10,757 nt of DNA from a bacterium (GCA_021791295.1 JAJYWW010000048.1:1-10757); one strand, 5' to 3'. Shown: positions 1 through 6,267, counted from the stretch's first letter. Numbers and translations are program-made. Notes: generated by a model from the letters alone, not told the origin.

Positions 1-56
1 AAATATATAAAAAGCGGTATCTAAGCGGAAGTTTTTAATTTTTTTTAGTTTTATGC

Positions 57-86
57 TTGACGATATGTTTTTAAAATGCATATAAT
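57..86 (+). promoter_or_regulatory. Sigma70-type promoter of the histidine kinase gene
   Basis: The sequence shows TTGACG at 57-62 and a perfect TATAAT at 81-86, separated by 18 bp. The kinase ATG lies 45 bp downstream of the -10 box, so the leader would be about 38 nt. The -10 box sits inside a long inverted repeat (separate entry), so this promoter is probably controlled by a regulator that competes with RNA polymerase. Confidence 0.65.
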
Positions 87-98
87 ATGCATTTTAAA
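70..98. promoter_or_regulatory. Perfect 29-bp inverted repeat, candidate operator over the -10 box
   Basis: Two 13-bp arms, TTTAAAATGCATA (70-82) and TATGCATTTTAAA (86-98), are exact reverse complements around a 3-nt centre. The repeat covers the -10 box of the kinase promoter. A dimeric DNA-binding protein bound here would block the promoter, so a repressor or autoregulatory site is the simplest reading. No T-run follows the right arm, which argues against a terminator. The binding protein is unknown. Confidence 0.55.
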
Positions 99-130
99 CG
101 ATAAATTTAAATTGAAAAAATAGACTGCAT

Positions 131-1582
131 ATGGGTATATTTAAAGACCGTCGTTATTATTTTAATAAGTTTTTAAGCGTTCCGATTTATATCAAAATAA
201 CCGGAGTTCTTTTTCTTATAGTCGTAATTTTAGAATTTGTAACGATTATTTCTATTTATGTAATTTTTTACAAACAAGATCAGTTGCATCTTAAAGAATC
301 CGGAAATTCGACAGGTAAAACAATCGCCGATATGTCGGAAGATTATGTTGAAAGCAATGATATTGTCCGGCTTAAAGATAACCTTCTGTTTGAAATTAAC
401 CATAGTAAAATATTGAAGTATATTATTATAAGGAAAAATAATGGACGGATAATTACCTATGTTTCAAAAAAAGGTTTTAAGATTGAGCAAAAGAGAAATA
501 ATAATAATGAGGATTTACCTTTACACATTGTAATCAAACCGCATTATCATGATATAGTCAATTTAAGCTTCCCTATTTTAAACGATGATAAAAGCGGCAG
601 ATTTGGACCAATAGGAACCAGAATAGGCACTATTCTAATAGGACTATCATGGGGCATTTCCAGCTATTTTTTTAGAATTATCATTACATTTATTGTCTTC
701 GTATTTCTTCCGCTTGTGATATTTATAATAGTACTTTTCGGCTGGATTTCCTTATCTATTCTTAAGCCTATAACTGACCTTTCTGTCGCAACGGATGCCG
801 CAAAAAATGGAAACTATAATATATTAGTGCAAAAGCCTAAATTTGCCGATGAAAAATTAGCCGGATTGATTGACGGTTTTAATAATATGTTGTCTGCTTT
901 CAAAAAAATTGAAAATAAATGGGAAACGAAGGATTTGCGCAGAAAAGAATTTATTGAGGAAATTATTAAAGCGCAGGAGACCGAAAGGAAGAAACTTTCA
1001 AGAGAGCTTCATGACGAAATGGAGCAGTTTCTCGTATATATTAATATGAAATTCAAAGTTCTCGAAAAATTATACGGCATCGGCGAAGAAAACAGAGATA
1101 TAGAAGAAATGCGTTCTTATATCGAGAAAGAGTTCGACAATATAAAAAATATAACCAAAGAACTAAGGCCCGGCGTGCTTTACGAACTCGGTTTATATAA
1201 AGCAATAATGCAGTATGCCGAAGATATAAAATTCAAGCATCATATGGACGTCAAGATATTTACAAGCGGTATGGAGAAATTTAAAGCCGAGGAGTATGTT
1301 GAAATAAACATATATAGAATTTTCCAGGAAGTGTTTTCTAACATAATAAGACATTCTAAGGCGACGGCGATAAAAATAACTATAAATTTTGAAAATAGCG
1401 TATTCGCGGCAGTCATAGAAGACAATGGAAAAGGATTCAATCTTGGCAAAGCGGATAAAAAAAACTATGAAAATTTCGGAATAATCGGCATGAAAGAGCG
1501 GGCGGAAATACTCAGGGGTACTTTAAGTATCAAAACTAAAGCAGGGCGGGGGACTACAATTACTTTAAATATACCTGTATAA
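131..1582 (+). CDS. Membrane sensor histidine kinase, NarX/DegS-like (HisKA_3 type)
   Basis: A 483-residue inner-membrane kinase that should phosphorylate the response regulator encoded next to it. Visible order: TM1 at about residues 22-47; an extracytoplasmic sensor region of about 130 residues (48-180) that I cannot assign firmly but which could be Cache-like; TM2 at about 183-210; a HAMP-like linker at about 210-262; then the HisKA_3 dimerisation helix with the phospho-acceptor in ERKKLSRELHDE (His294). The HATPase_c domain shows an N-box around Asn404, the G1 motif DNGKGF (431-436) and a G2-like GIIGMKERA (450-458). The usual Gly-Gln after ELHDE is replaced by Glu-Gln (EMEQ). The start is the first ATG after a promoter, but the Shine-Dalgarno is weak. 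The ligand is unknown; the neighbours suggest a redox, metal or electron-donor signal. Confidence 0.88.
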   Translation: MGIFKDRRYYFNKFLSVPIYIKITGVLFLIVVILEFVTIISIYVIFYKQDQLHLKESGNSTGKTIADMSEDYVESNDIVRLKDNLLFEINHSKILKYIIIRKNNGRIITYVSKKGFKIEQKRNNNNEDLPLHIVIKPHYHDIVNLSFPILNDDKSGRFGPIGTRIGTILIGLSWGISSYFFRIIITFIVFVFLPLVIFIIVLFGWISLSILKPITDLSVATDAAKNGNYNILVQKPKFADEKLAGLIDGFNNMLSAFKKIENKWETKDLRRKEFIEEIIKAQETERKKLSRELHDEMEQFLVYINMKFKVLEKLYGIGEENRDIEEMRSYIEKEFDNIKNITKELRPGVLYELGLYKAIMQYAEDIKFKHHMDVKIFTSGMEKFKAEEYVEINIYRIFQEVFSNIIRHSKATAIKITINFENSVFAAVIEDNGKGFNLGKADKKNYENFGIIGMKERAEILRGTLSIKTKAGRGTTITLNIPV

Positions 1583-1594
1583 TTATAAAATAGT

Positions 1595-1624
1595 TTGATA
1601 AATTAGTTATTAGCTAATTATATT
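1595..1624 (+). promoter_or_regulatory. Possible secondary promoter for the response regulator
   Basis: In the 99-bp gap between kinase and regulator there is TTGATA (1595-1600), 18 bp, then TATATT (1619-1624). A short palindrome ATTAGCTAAT (1609-1618) lies in the spacer. The regulator may therefore be transcribed both from the kinase promoter and from here. The region is AT-rich, so a chance match is possible. Confidence 0.3.
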
Positions 1625-1681
1625 GTTTCGAGAGAGAGGAGGGCAATAGAAAACAATAAAAACATACGGGAGAAATTTTGT

Positions 1682-2350
1682 ATGAAAAAAATTACCGTTG
1701 CAATTGCAGACGACCATCCTATAGTCATATCAGGGCTTAAATCATTGTTGTCCTTGCAACCCGAAATCGAAATCGTCGGGGACGTCGTCGATATTGATTT
1801 GCTTTTCGAACTTATCGAAAAACACAAGCCTGATATCCTGCTTCTTGATATATCCTTTAACGAAAAGAGCAGTCTTGATTATATAAAGGAAATAAAAAAC
1901 AAATCTTCGAAAACTAAAATATTAATACTTACTATGCACGAGGAACTGTCCCTTCTGCGTGAAGCATTAAGCAAAGGCGCGGCGGGATTTCTTTCGAAAC
2001 GTTCGATTTACGAAGACCTTTTATACGCCGTAAAATCTATTATTAACGGCGGCACATACATCCATCCGCTAATGGCTGAAAAGCTGGCGCATACCGTTTA
2101 CGACGGCGGCAGTAACGATATGAACCTAAGCAAAGACCCCGAACAAATTCTATGGGCATTGTTGAGCAGGCGCGAGCAGGAAGTCCTTATCGGCGTCGCA
2201 AAAGGGCTTTCAAATAAAGAGATAGGCTTGCAGTACGATTTGAGCGAAAAAACCGTTGCTACCTACAGGCTTCGCGGCTTAGCCAAGCTTAAAATTTCCA
2301 ATAAAACCGACCTGTTAGACCTCTGCCTTAAATTAGGCTACATAAAATAG
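1682..2350 (+). CDS. Response regulator, NarL/FixJ (LuxR-HTH) family
   Basis: A 222-residue DNA-binding response regulator, the likely partner of the kinase 99 bp upstream on the same strand. The receiver domain (about 1-125) has the acidic pair Asp10-Asp11, the phospho-acceptor Asp56 in LLLD, Thr84 and Lys106 (GAAGFLSKRS). The C-terminal GerE/LuxR helix-turn-helix starts at LSRREQEVL (about 161) and continues through GLSNKEIGLQYDLSEKTV to the end. Length and layout are typical of NarL-type regulators, which bind as dimers to inverted sites near the -35 region. A GGGAG sequence lies about 12 nt before the ATG. The next gene downstream on this strand is the first cytochrome-porin gene, after a 331-bp leader, so that gene is the most obvious regulatory target; this is an inference from position. 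Confidence 0.9.
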   Translation: MKKITVAIADDHPIVISGLKSLLSLQPEIEIVGDVVDIDLLFELIEKHKPDILLLDISFNEKSSLDYIKEIKNKSSKTKILILTMHEELSLLREALSKGAAGFLSKRSIYEDLLYAVKSIINGGTYIHPLMAEKLAHTVYDGGSNDMNLSKDPEQILWALLSRREQEVLIGVAKGLSNKEIGLQYDLSEKTVATYRLRGLAKLKISNKTDLLDLCLKLGYIK

Positions 2351-2358
2351 AAAAAATC

Positions 2359-2386
2359 TGTAAGAAATTATCCTACAAAATATAAT
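2359..2386 (+). promoter_or_regulatory. Candidate activator-dependent promoter for the cytochrome-porin genes
   Basis: A perfect -10 box TATAAT (2381-2386) has only a poor -35 match 17 bp upstream. In that position there is an imperfect inverted repeat, TGTAAG (2359-2364) and CCTACA (2372-2377), with one mismatched pair and a 7-nt centre. A good -10 with a poor -35 and a dyad over it is what an activator-dependent promoter looks like, and a NarL-type regulator gene ends just upstream. The assignment of that regulator to this dyad is inference. Confidence 0.35.
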
Positions 2387-2522
2387 AAAGTATATTACAC
2401 GTTCATACCTTATTAATACCCACAATATATAGCAATCTATCCGACTTTATCTTTAAAATCCCAAGTAATAATATATAAATCATATACTTCCTCTCTCTCA
2501 AGTTGTAGTATATAAGGTTTCT

Positions 2523-2561
2523 GGTCTTTGAGCCGGAACTTATGGCCCCGGTTTAAAGACC
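2523..2561 (+). promoter_or_regulatory. Strong stem-loop in the 5' leader of the cytochrome-porin gene
   Basis: The arms GGTCTTTGAGCCGG (2523-2536) and CCGGTTTAAAGACC (2548-2561) form a 14-bp stem with an 11-nt loop. At DNA level there are two mismatched positions, but both become G-U pairs in RNA, so the stem is continuous only in the transcript. No T-run follows, so it does not look like a terminator. A 5'-UTR stability or translation-control element is likely. A DNA operator is the alternative. Confidence 0.5.
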
Positions 2562-2574
2562 AAATTAAAACTGG

Positions 2575-2600
2575 AACGCGGCACTCTAAAACGGCGCGTT
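2575..2600 (+). promoter_or_regulatory. Second leader stem-loop
   Basis: AACGCG (2575-2580) and CGCGTT (2595-2600) pair perfectly around a 14-nt loop, 13 nt after the larger leader hairpin. A short AT palindrome TTAAAAGTTTTAA (2599-2611) adjoins it. This GC-rich pocket stands out in an otherwise very AT-rich leader, which supports a structured RNA, but the stem is short. Confidence 0.35.
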
Positions 2601-2681
2601 AAAAGTTTTAAGTTAATCATTAAATTAATTTTTTGTCATTTTATTTTTTTCTAATTTAACTTTAATTTACGGAGGAGCAGT

Positions 2682-4088
2682 ATGAAAAAAAAGTTTACGG
2701 TTTTACTTGTTGCAGTTTTTGTTTTGGCAATGACTGCGATGAGTTTTCCGAAAAAAGCTAATGCAGTTCCGGATTTTGCGCAGAAGTATCATTTTTCATG
2801 CGCAGTTTGTCACACGGTATTTCCTAACCTTAATCCGTTCGGAAGGGCATTCTGGAGAAACGGTTTCAGGCTCCCCGGAACAAACGGAACCCCGGCAGAC
2901 TCAACACAGATCACGGAAGGTATAAGCCTTCCAAATCCGTGGCCGATTCCAATTATGATTGGGGCGACTATTGGTTACCAGCATTATACAAATGAAAACG
3001 TAAACCCTCAAACTGATGCGTTTCAGATTGAAGCTGCTCCTATAGTTGCGGCCGGCGCTTTTAAGGTTTATACCCCTTTTGCCAACTCGATTTCTTTTTA
3101 TGTACATTTTGAATTAGGTAAGGGACCCGGAACACCGTCTTATGCATTAGGGCTTGATCAAGCTGTAGCATCAATAAACGGACTTGGAAGTGGGTTTGGT
3201 ATTGCTCCGCATCTATTTAACTTAAAGGTGGGACAAGTAAAAACCGCAAGTCCTTATTTCTACAGACAGAACCCATTTGGGTATAGCGGATCGATTGGTG
3301 GTGGTCCTGCCGCAAATGGTCAGAATTTGCAAATTGGTTACGACGGTGAAGCAGGTAACTTAATTGCTGCTAGAAATCCGGGTATCGCTCTTTACGGAAC
3401 GCCGGGTTATCATTTGTGGTATAAAGTATCTGTCACAAATGACGTAGGCGGAAATACTTTTAATGCTAATAATGCTAACGCATCAAATGCAATGGAATAT
3501 TCTTATGAGTTAAAAGAATATGCACCGACCACTATGGGGCAACTTGAGTTTGGCTATTACGGAGCCTCTATTGGTGAGCCAATGCCTGCAGTTACAGGTT
3601 ATAATGCCGGATGGACAAATAGAGTTCAGGTTAACGGCATTGATGCAGACCTTGCAAACAATCTTTATGAGATTGGTTTGACATATATGCAGCAGAATGA
3701 TTCACAGCCGTACGGTCCAAGTGGAATTACATATAATGGCTCAACGCAGACTTCCAACGGATATAGTATGTTTGATGTATACGGAAGATATTTATTGCCA
3801 CAAGTCGGTAACGGTTTAATGTTAATGGCTGAATATGCCACATATTCATGGACACATAAGGATGCCCAGGAAGCATATAATTTAACATATGGAACATCAT
3901 GCTCAAATGCAAATCTTTATGGCACCGGATATTTAAGTAACGGATGCAATACGGATGGTGTAAAAGATGATGTTTTACTGCAGGCTGAATATAATTTATC
4001 TCTCAATGCGCATTTATTTATTAATTATTCATTTGCTAATAACGACCAAGCTAACACATGGGGTGCCGGTCTCGACATGGCATTCTAA
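2682..4088 (+). CDS. Cyc2-like outer-membrane fused monoheme cytochrome-porin, copy 1
   Basis: A 468-residue secreted protein. Residues 1-28 are a signal peptide (KKK, hydrophobic core, predicted cut after KKANA). One heme c motif follows at once, C40-A-V-C43-H44, inside FAQKYHFSCAVCHTVFPNL and then FGRAFWRNGF; this context with FP-L-NPFGR-F--NG resembles the N-terminus of Cyc2-type proteins. The remaining roughly 400 residues alternate polar and aromatic stretches, are rich in Gly, Asn and Tyr, and end in Phe (AGLDMAF), as expected for an outer-membrane beta-barrel. Total length is near that of known Cyc2 proteins. Known members pass electrons from extracellular Fe(II) across the outer membrane; that role is inferred here. 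Only four cysteines occur: the heme pair plus C407 and C422 in a probable loop. ATG 2682 has a good GGAGGAG upstream. It could instead be another cytochrome-porin family. Confidence 0.75.
   Translation: MKKKFTVLLVAVFVLAMTAMSFPKKANAVPDFAQKYHFSCAVCHTVFPNLNPFGRAFWRNGFRLPGTNGTPADSTQITEGISLPNPWPIPIMIGATIGYQHYTNENVNPQTDAFQIEAAPIVAAGAFKVYTPFANSISFYVHFELGKGPGTPSYALGLDQAVASINGLGSGFGIAPHLFNLKVGQVKTASPYFYRQNPFGYSGSIGGGPAANGQNLQIGYDGEAGNLIAARNPGIALYGTPGYHLWYKVSVTNDVGGNTFNANNANASNAMEYSYELKEYAPTTMGQLEFGYYGASIGEPMPAVTGYNAGWTNRVQVNGIDADLANNLYEIGLTYMQQNDSQPYGPSGITYNGSTQTSNGYSMFDVYGRYLLPQVGNGLMLMAEYATYSWTHKDAQEAYNLTYGTSCSNANLYGTGYLSNGCNTDGVKDDVLLQAEYNLSLNAHLFINYSFANNDQANTWGAGLDMAF
2811..2935 (+). repeat. 125-bp identical block, copy 1 (heme-proximal region)
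   Basis: Positions 2811-2935 are identical base for base to 4305-4429 in the second cytochrome-porin gene. After one T/C difference at 2936/4430 a further 14 bases match. The surrounding coding sequence differs often, including at silent positions. Confidence 0.9.
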
Positions 4089-4103
4089 TTTCATAATACT
4101 TAT

Positions 4104-4139
4104 TCATAAAAAGCGGAATGGCAATTCCGCTTTTTATGA
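4104..4139 (+). terminator. Rho-independent terminator after cytochrome-porin copy 1
   Basis: A perfect 16-bp stem begins 15 bp after the stop codon: left arm 4104-4119, loop GGCA (4120-4123), right arm 4124-4139 with CCGCTTTTTATG. The arms hold the A-run and the T-run, so it would work in both directions. It sits between the two porin genes, so copy 2 would depend on read-through or on its own promoter. Confidence 0.85.
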
Positions 4140-4175
4140 TATTCATTTTTAATATTGAAATTTAGGAGGAACAGT

Positions 4176-5648
4176 ATGAAAAACAAATTTGCAGTAATGC
4201 TTGTTGCGGTTTTTGTTCTGACAATGACTACGATAGGTGTGCCGAAAAAAGCAAATGCAACCGTATCTTTTGCGCAGAAGTATCATTTTGCATGTGCAGT
4301 CTGCCACACGGTATTTCCTAACCTTAATCCGTTCGGAAGGGCATTCTGGAGAAACGGTTTCAGGCTCCCCGGAACAAACGGAACCCCGGCAGACTCAACA
4401 CAGATCACGGAAGGTATAAGCCTTCCAAACCCGTGGCCGATTCCGCTTATGATAGAGCCGGTTATTGTTTATCAGCACTACACGAATGAAAACGTAAACC
4501 CGCAAACGGATGGATTCAGCATAGCCGATGTTGCAATGGTTGCTTCAGGTGTATTTAAGATATATACACCTCTTGCAAATTCCATATCGTATTATGTTCA
4601 TTTTGGCTTAGGCGAACCGGGAACACCTCCAACCCCATCACTTGCAAATCCAGACCCATATTCCATTGGTTTAGCGCAGGCAGTAGCATCAATAAACGGA
4701 CTTGGAAGCGGGTTCGGTATTGCTCCGCATCTGTTTAATTTAAAAGTAGGTGAGGTAACAACCGCAAGCCCCTATTTCTATAGGCAGGGTCCGCCATTGG
4801 ATGTCCCTGGAAACATAGTAGGCGGCGGCCAGGGTTTATCGGTCGGCAATGATGGAGAAGGTGGTTTAATTATTCACGCAAGAAATGCAGGTTTTGACCT
4901 TTACGGAACGCCGGGTTATCATTTGTGGTATAAAGTAACGGTTACGAATGATGCAGGAAGCGGAGTTGGTGAGGCGGCAGATAATGGCGCTCAAGTAACT
5001 AACGCAATGGAGTATTCTTACCAGTTGAAAGAATATGCCCCAATTCCTATGGGACAGCTTGAATTTGGGTATTACGGTGCTACGGTTGCCGAACCTACAT
5101 CTCCTACTGGTAATGGCATAGGTGCATGGACTAACCGTATTACGGTTAACGGCATCGATGCCGACCTTGCAAACGATGTTTACGAACTTGGCGCAACATA
5201 CATGGTTCAAAACGACGCTCAGCCGTATGGAAACCCTTCATTACAGTCAACCCCTATAACCCTCGACGGAAATACGGTCGGAAATACTAATTCATCTAAC
5301 GGATATTCTGAATTTGAAATATACGGCAGATATTTATTCTCGCAGATTGGTAATGGTGTGATGTTATCGGCCGATTACGCCCAATATTCATGGACGCATA
5401 AAGATTTACAGGAAGGTTTCTTGGGTAACGGTACGGGCGGCAACGGCTGTCCAGATAACAGCAATCTTTATCAGGCGGGAACATATACCGCTAATGGGGC
5501 GGCATGCGTAAACGAAGGCGTAAAAGACGAATTTGCAATTGACCTTAATTACTTATTGGCGTACAATGCCCGTGTATTTGTTTCGTATTTATTTACCAAT
5601 AAATCTCAGGATGATACTGTTGGGGCAGGCCTTGACTTTGCATTCTAA
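4176..5648 (+). CDS. Cyc2-like outer-membrane fused monoheme cytochrome-porin, copy 2
   Basis: A 490-residue tandem paralogue of the preceding gene. I chose ATG 4176, which has TAGGAGGA upstream and gives a signal peptide nearly identical to copy 1; a TTG at 4155 is in frame but would lie before the Shine-Dalgarno. Signal peptide 1-28, heme motif C40-A-V-C43-H44, the same FPNLNPFGRAFWRNGF block, barrel-like body and terminal Phe (AGLDFAF). It again has exactly four cysteines; the second pair is C425 and C444. Compared with copy 1, insertions and sequence changes gather in Gly/Asn/Pro-rich segments that are probably surface loops, while the N-terminal heme region is almost unchanged. This suggests a shared electron path with different outer surfaces. 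The gap after copy 1 is 87 bp and includes a terminator. Function in Fe(II) oxidation or other extracellular electron transfer is inferred. Confidence 0.75.
   Translation: MKNKFAVMLVAVFVLTMTTIGVPKKANATVSFAQKYHFACAVCHTVFPNLNPFGRAFWRNGFRLPGTNGTPADSTQITEGISLPNPWPIPLMIEPVIVYQHYTNENVNPQTDGFSIADVAMVASGVFKIYTPLANSISYYVHFGLGEPGTPPTPSLANPDPYSIGLAQAVASINGLGSGFGIAPHLFNLKVGEVTTASPYFYRQGPPLDVPGNIVGGGQGLSVGNDGEGGLIIHARNAGFDLYGTPGYHLWYKVTVTNDAGSGVGEAADNGAQVTNAMEYSYQLKEYAPIPMGQLEFGYYGATVAEPTSPTGNGIGAWTNRITVNGIDADLANDVYELGATYMVQNDAQPYGNPSLQSTPITLDGNTVGNTNSSNGYSEFEIYGRYLFSQIGNGVMLSADYAQYSWTHKDLQEGFLGNGTGGNGCPDNSNLYQAGTYTANGAACVNEGVKDEFAIDLNYLLAYNARVFVSYLFTNKSQDDTVGAGLDFAF
4305..4429 (+). repeat. 125-bp identical block, copy 2 (heme-proximal region)
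   Basis: This is the direct-repeat partner of 2811-2935, offset by 1494 bp. It encodes the segment just after the heme motif up to the LPNPWP region. Recombination between the two copies would delete 1494 bp and leave one hybrid gene. Confidence 0.9.
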
Positions 5649-5686
5649 TGAAAAATTATTAGATTTTCTCAAAAGACGATAAGTAT

Positions 5687-5719
5687 AATAAAAAGCGGAT
5701 TTAAAATCCGCTTTTTATT
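5687..5719 (+). terminator. Rho-independent terminator after cytochrome-porin copy 2
   Basis: A perfect 15-bp stem (left arm 5687-5701, loop TAA, right arm 5705-5719) lies about 40 bp after the stop. Its core, A-run plus GCGGA paired with TCCGC plus T-run, is nearly the same as that of the terminator at 4104-4139, so the terminator seems to have been duplicated with the gene. Confidence 0.85.
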
Positions 5720-5764
5720 TCAAATCTATCATATTACCAAAAAAAATTGTTAACGATAAAAATG

Positions 5765-5864
5765 TATTACCTTAACTTACCGTTAGAAACTATTAAAATT
5801 ACTTCAACATATTATAAATTCTGAATTCAGAAAGAGAACTTTCTAACGGTGAGTTAAGGTAATA
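5765..5864. mobile_element. MITE-like element with 25-bp terminal inverted repeats
   Basis: The arms 5765-5789 and 5840-5864 are reverse complements over 25 bp with a single T/G difference (5778/5851). They start TATTACCTTAAC and end GTTAAGGTAATA. The 50-bp interior has no ORF and contains the perfect palindrome TTCTGAATTCAGAA (5819-5832). If the outer TA at each end is a target duplication, the pattern fits an IS630/Tc1-mariner-derived miniature element. Only one copy is visible here, so mobility is unproven. In RNA it would fold into one long hairpin, so a regulatory structure between the porin and cytochrome genes is the main alternative. Confidence 0.5.
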
Positions 5865-5926
5865 ATAAAAGTTATAGCATTTATAAAATTATTTTTTAAT
5901 TTAATTCAACAGGAGGTAATTAAATT

Positions 5927-6265
5927 ATGCAGGTTAAAAAAGTATTAGCAATATCGGTAGTTGCGACTTCTATTTTAATATTTACCGCTTCGATGAGCTA
6001 TGCCGCATCGGGCGAGTCTTTATTCACGAGCGAAAGCTGCGTCGGATGCCATGCTATCAACGGAAACGGCGGCTCGGTCGGTCCCGATTTATCGCATGAA
6101 GGCGGCAAGAGAAGCCTTGCCTGGATTAAAAAGCAGATAACAGACCCTTCGTCGCACTTTGCGCCCGGTTCTATGGACGGTTCGTCTCCTGCGATAATGC
6201 CGGCTACGTCTATGTCCAAAGCCGACCTTAACGCTCTTGCAGGATACATCGAATCGTTGAAATAA
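5927..6265 (+). CDS. Small periplasmic monoheme cytochrome c (class I)
   Basis: A 112-residue secreted cytochrome. Residues 1-26 are a signal peptide (MQVKK, hydrophobic core, cut after MSYA). The heme motif is C38-V-G-C41-H42 in ESCVGCHAINGNGG, followed by VGPDL, and the likely sixth ligand is Met91 in AIMPAT, followed by the C-terminal helix SKADLNALAGYIESL. This layout is that of short class I cytochromes that carry electrons in the periplasm. ATG 5927 has an ideal AGGAGGT 9 nt upstream. It lies 278 bp after the second cytochrome-porin gene, with a terminator and a MITE-like element between, so it may be a separate transcript. It is a natural candidate to take electrons from, or give them to, the inner end of the Cyc2-like porins; that partnership is inferred from the neighbourhood. 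Confidence 0.88.
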   Translation: MQVKKVLAISVVATSILIFTASMSYAASGESLFTSESCVGCHAINGNGGSVGPDLSHEGGKRSLAWIKKQITDPSSHFAPGSMDGSSPAIMPATSMSKADLNALAGYIESLK

Positions 6266-6267
6266 AT

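Larger units (their letters stand above)
2351..2681 (+). other. 331-bp intergenic/leader region before the first cytochrome-porin gene
   Basis: This stretch has no credible ORF. It is AT-rich up to about 2515 and holds a perfect TATAAT (2381-2386), a CT-rich tract (2488-2499) and then a run of potential stem-loops between 2523 and 2611, followed by an AT-rich segment and the Shine-Dalgarno GGAGGAG at 2671-2677. I see no Rho-independent terminator for the response regulator here. If transcription starts near the TATAAT, the 5' UTR would be close to 290 nt, long enough for post-transcriptional control. Confidence 0.55.

Noticed and set aside
2571..2590. Possible sigma54 promoter (GG...GCAC in the leader)
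   Set aside because: The GG/GC elements do not have the required spacing or the TTGC half, so it does not fit the -24/-12 consensus.
3967..4152. Plus-strand 61-codon frame overlapping the end of porin copy 1
   Set aside because: It reads the porin's last codons and the terminator hairpin in another frame, and its composition is that of a shadow frame.
4155..4175. TTG 4155 as start of porin copy 2 (and likewise TTG 7488 for the antitoxin and TTG 9290 for metF)
   Set aside because: In each case the ribosome site lies between the TTG and a later ATG, and the ATG gives the family-typical N-terminus.
4866..5210. A 114-codon minus-strand open frame inside the second cytochrome-porin gene
   Set aside because: It is antisense to a well-supported gene, shows no recognisable domain, and has no Shine-Dalgarno. 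The same holds for the other antisense frames inside the porins, pheA, metF and por.
5998..6249. Minus-strand 83-codon frame opposite the cytochrome c gene
   Set aside because: The plus-strand frame has a signal peptide, a CxxCH motif and an ideal ribosome site; the antisense frame has none of these.
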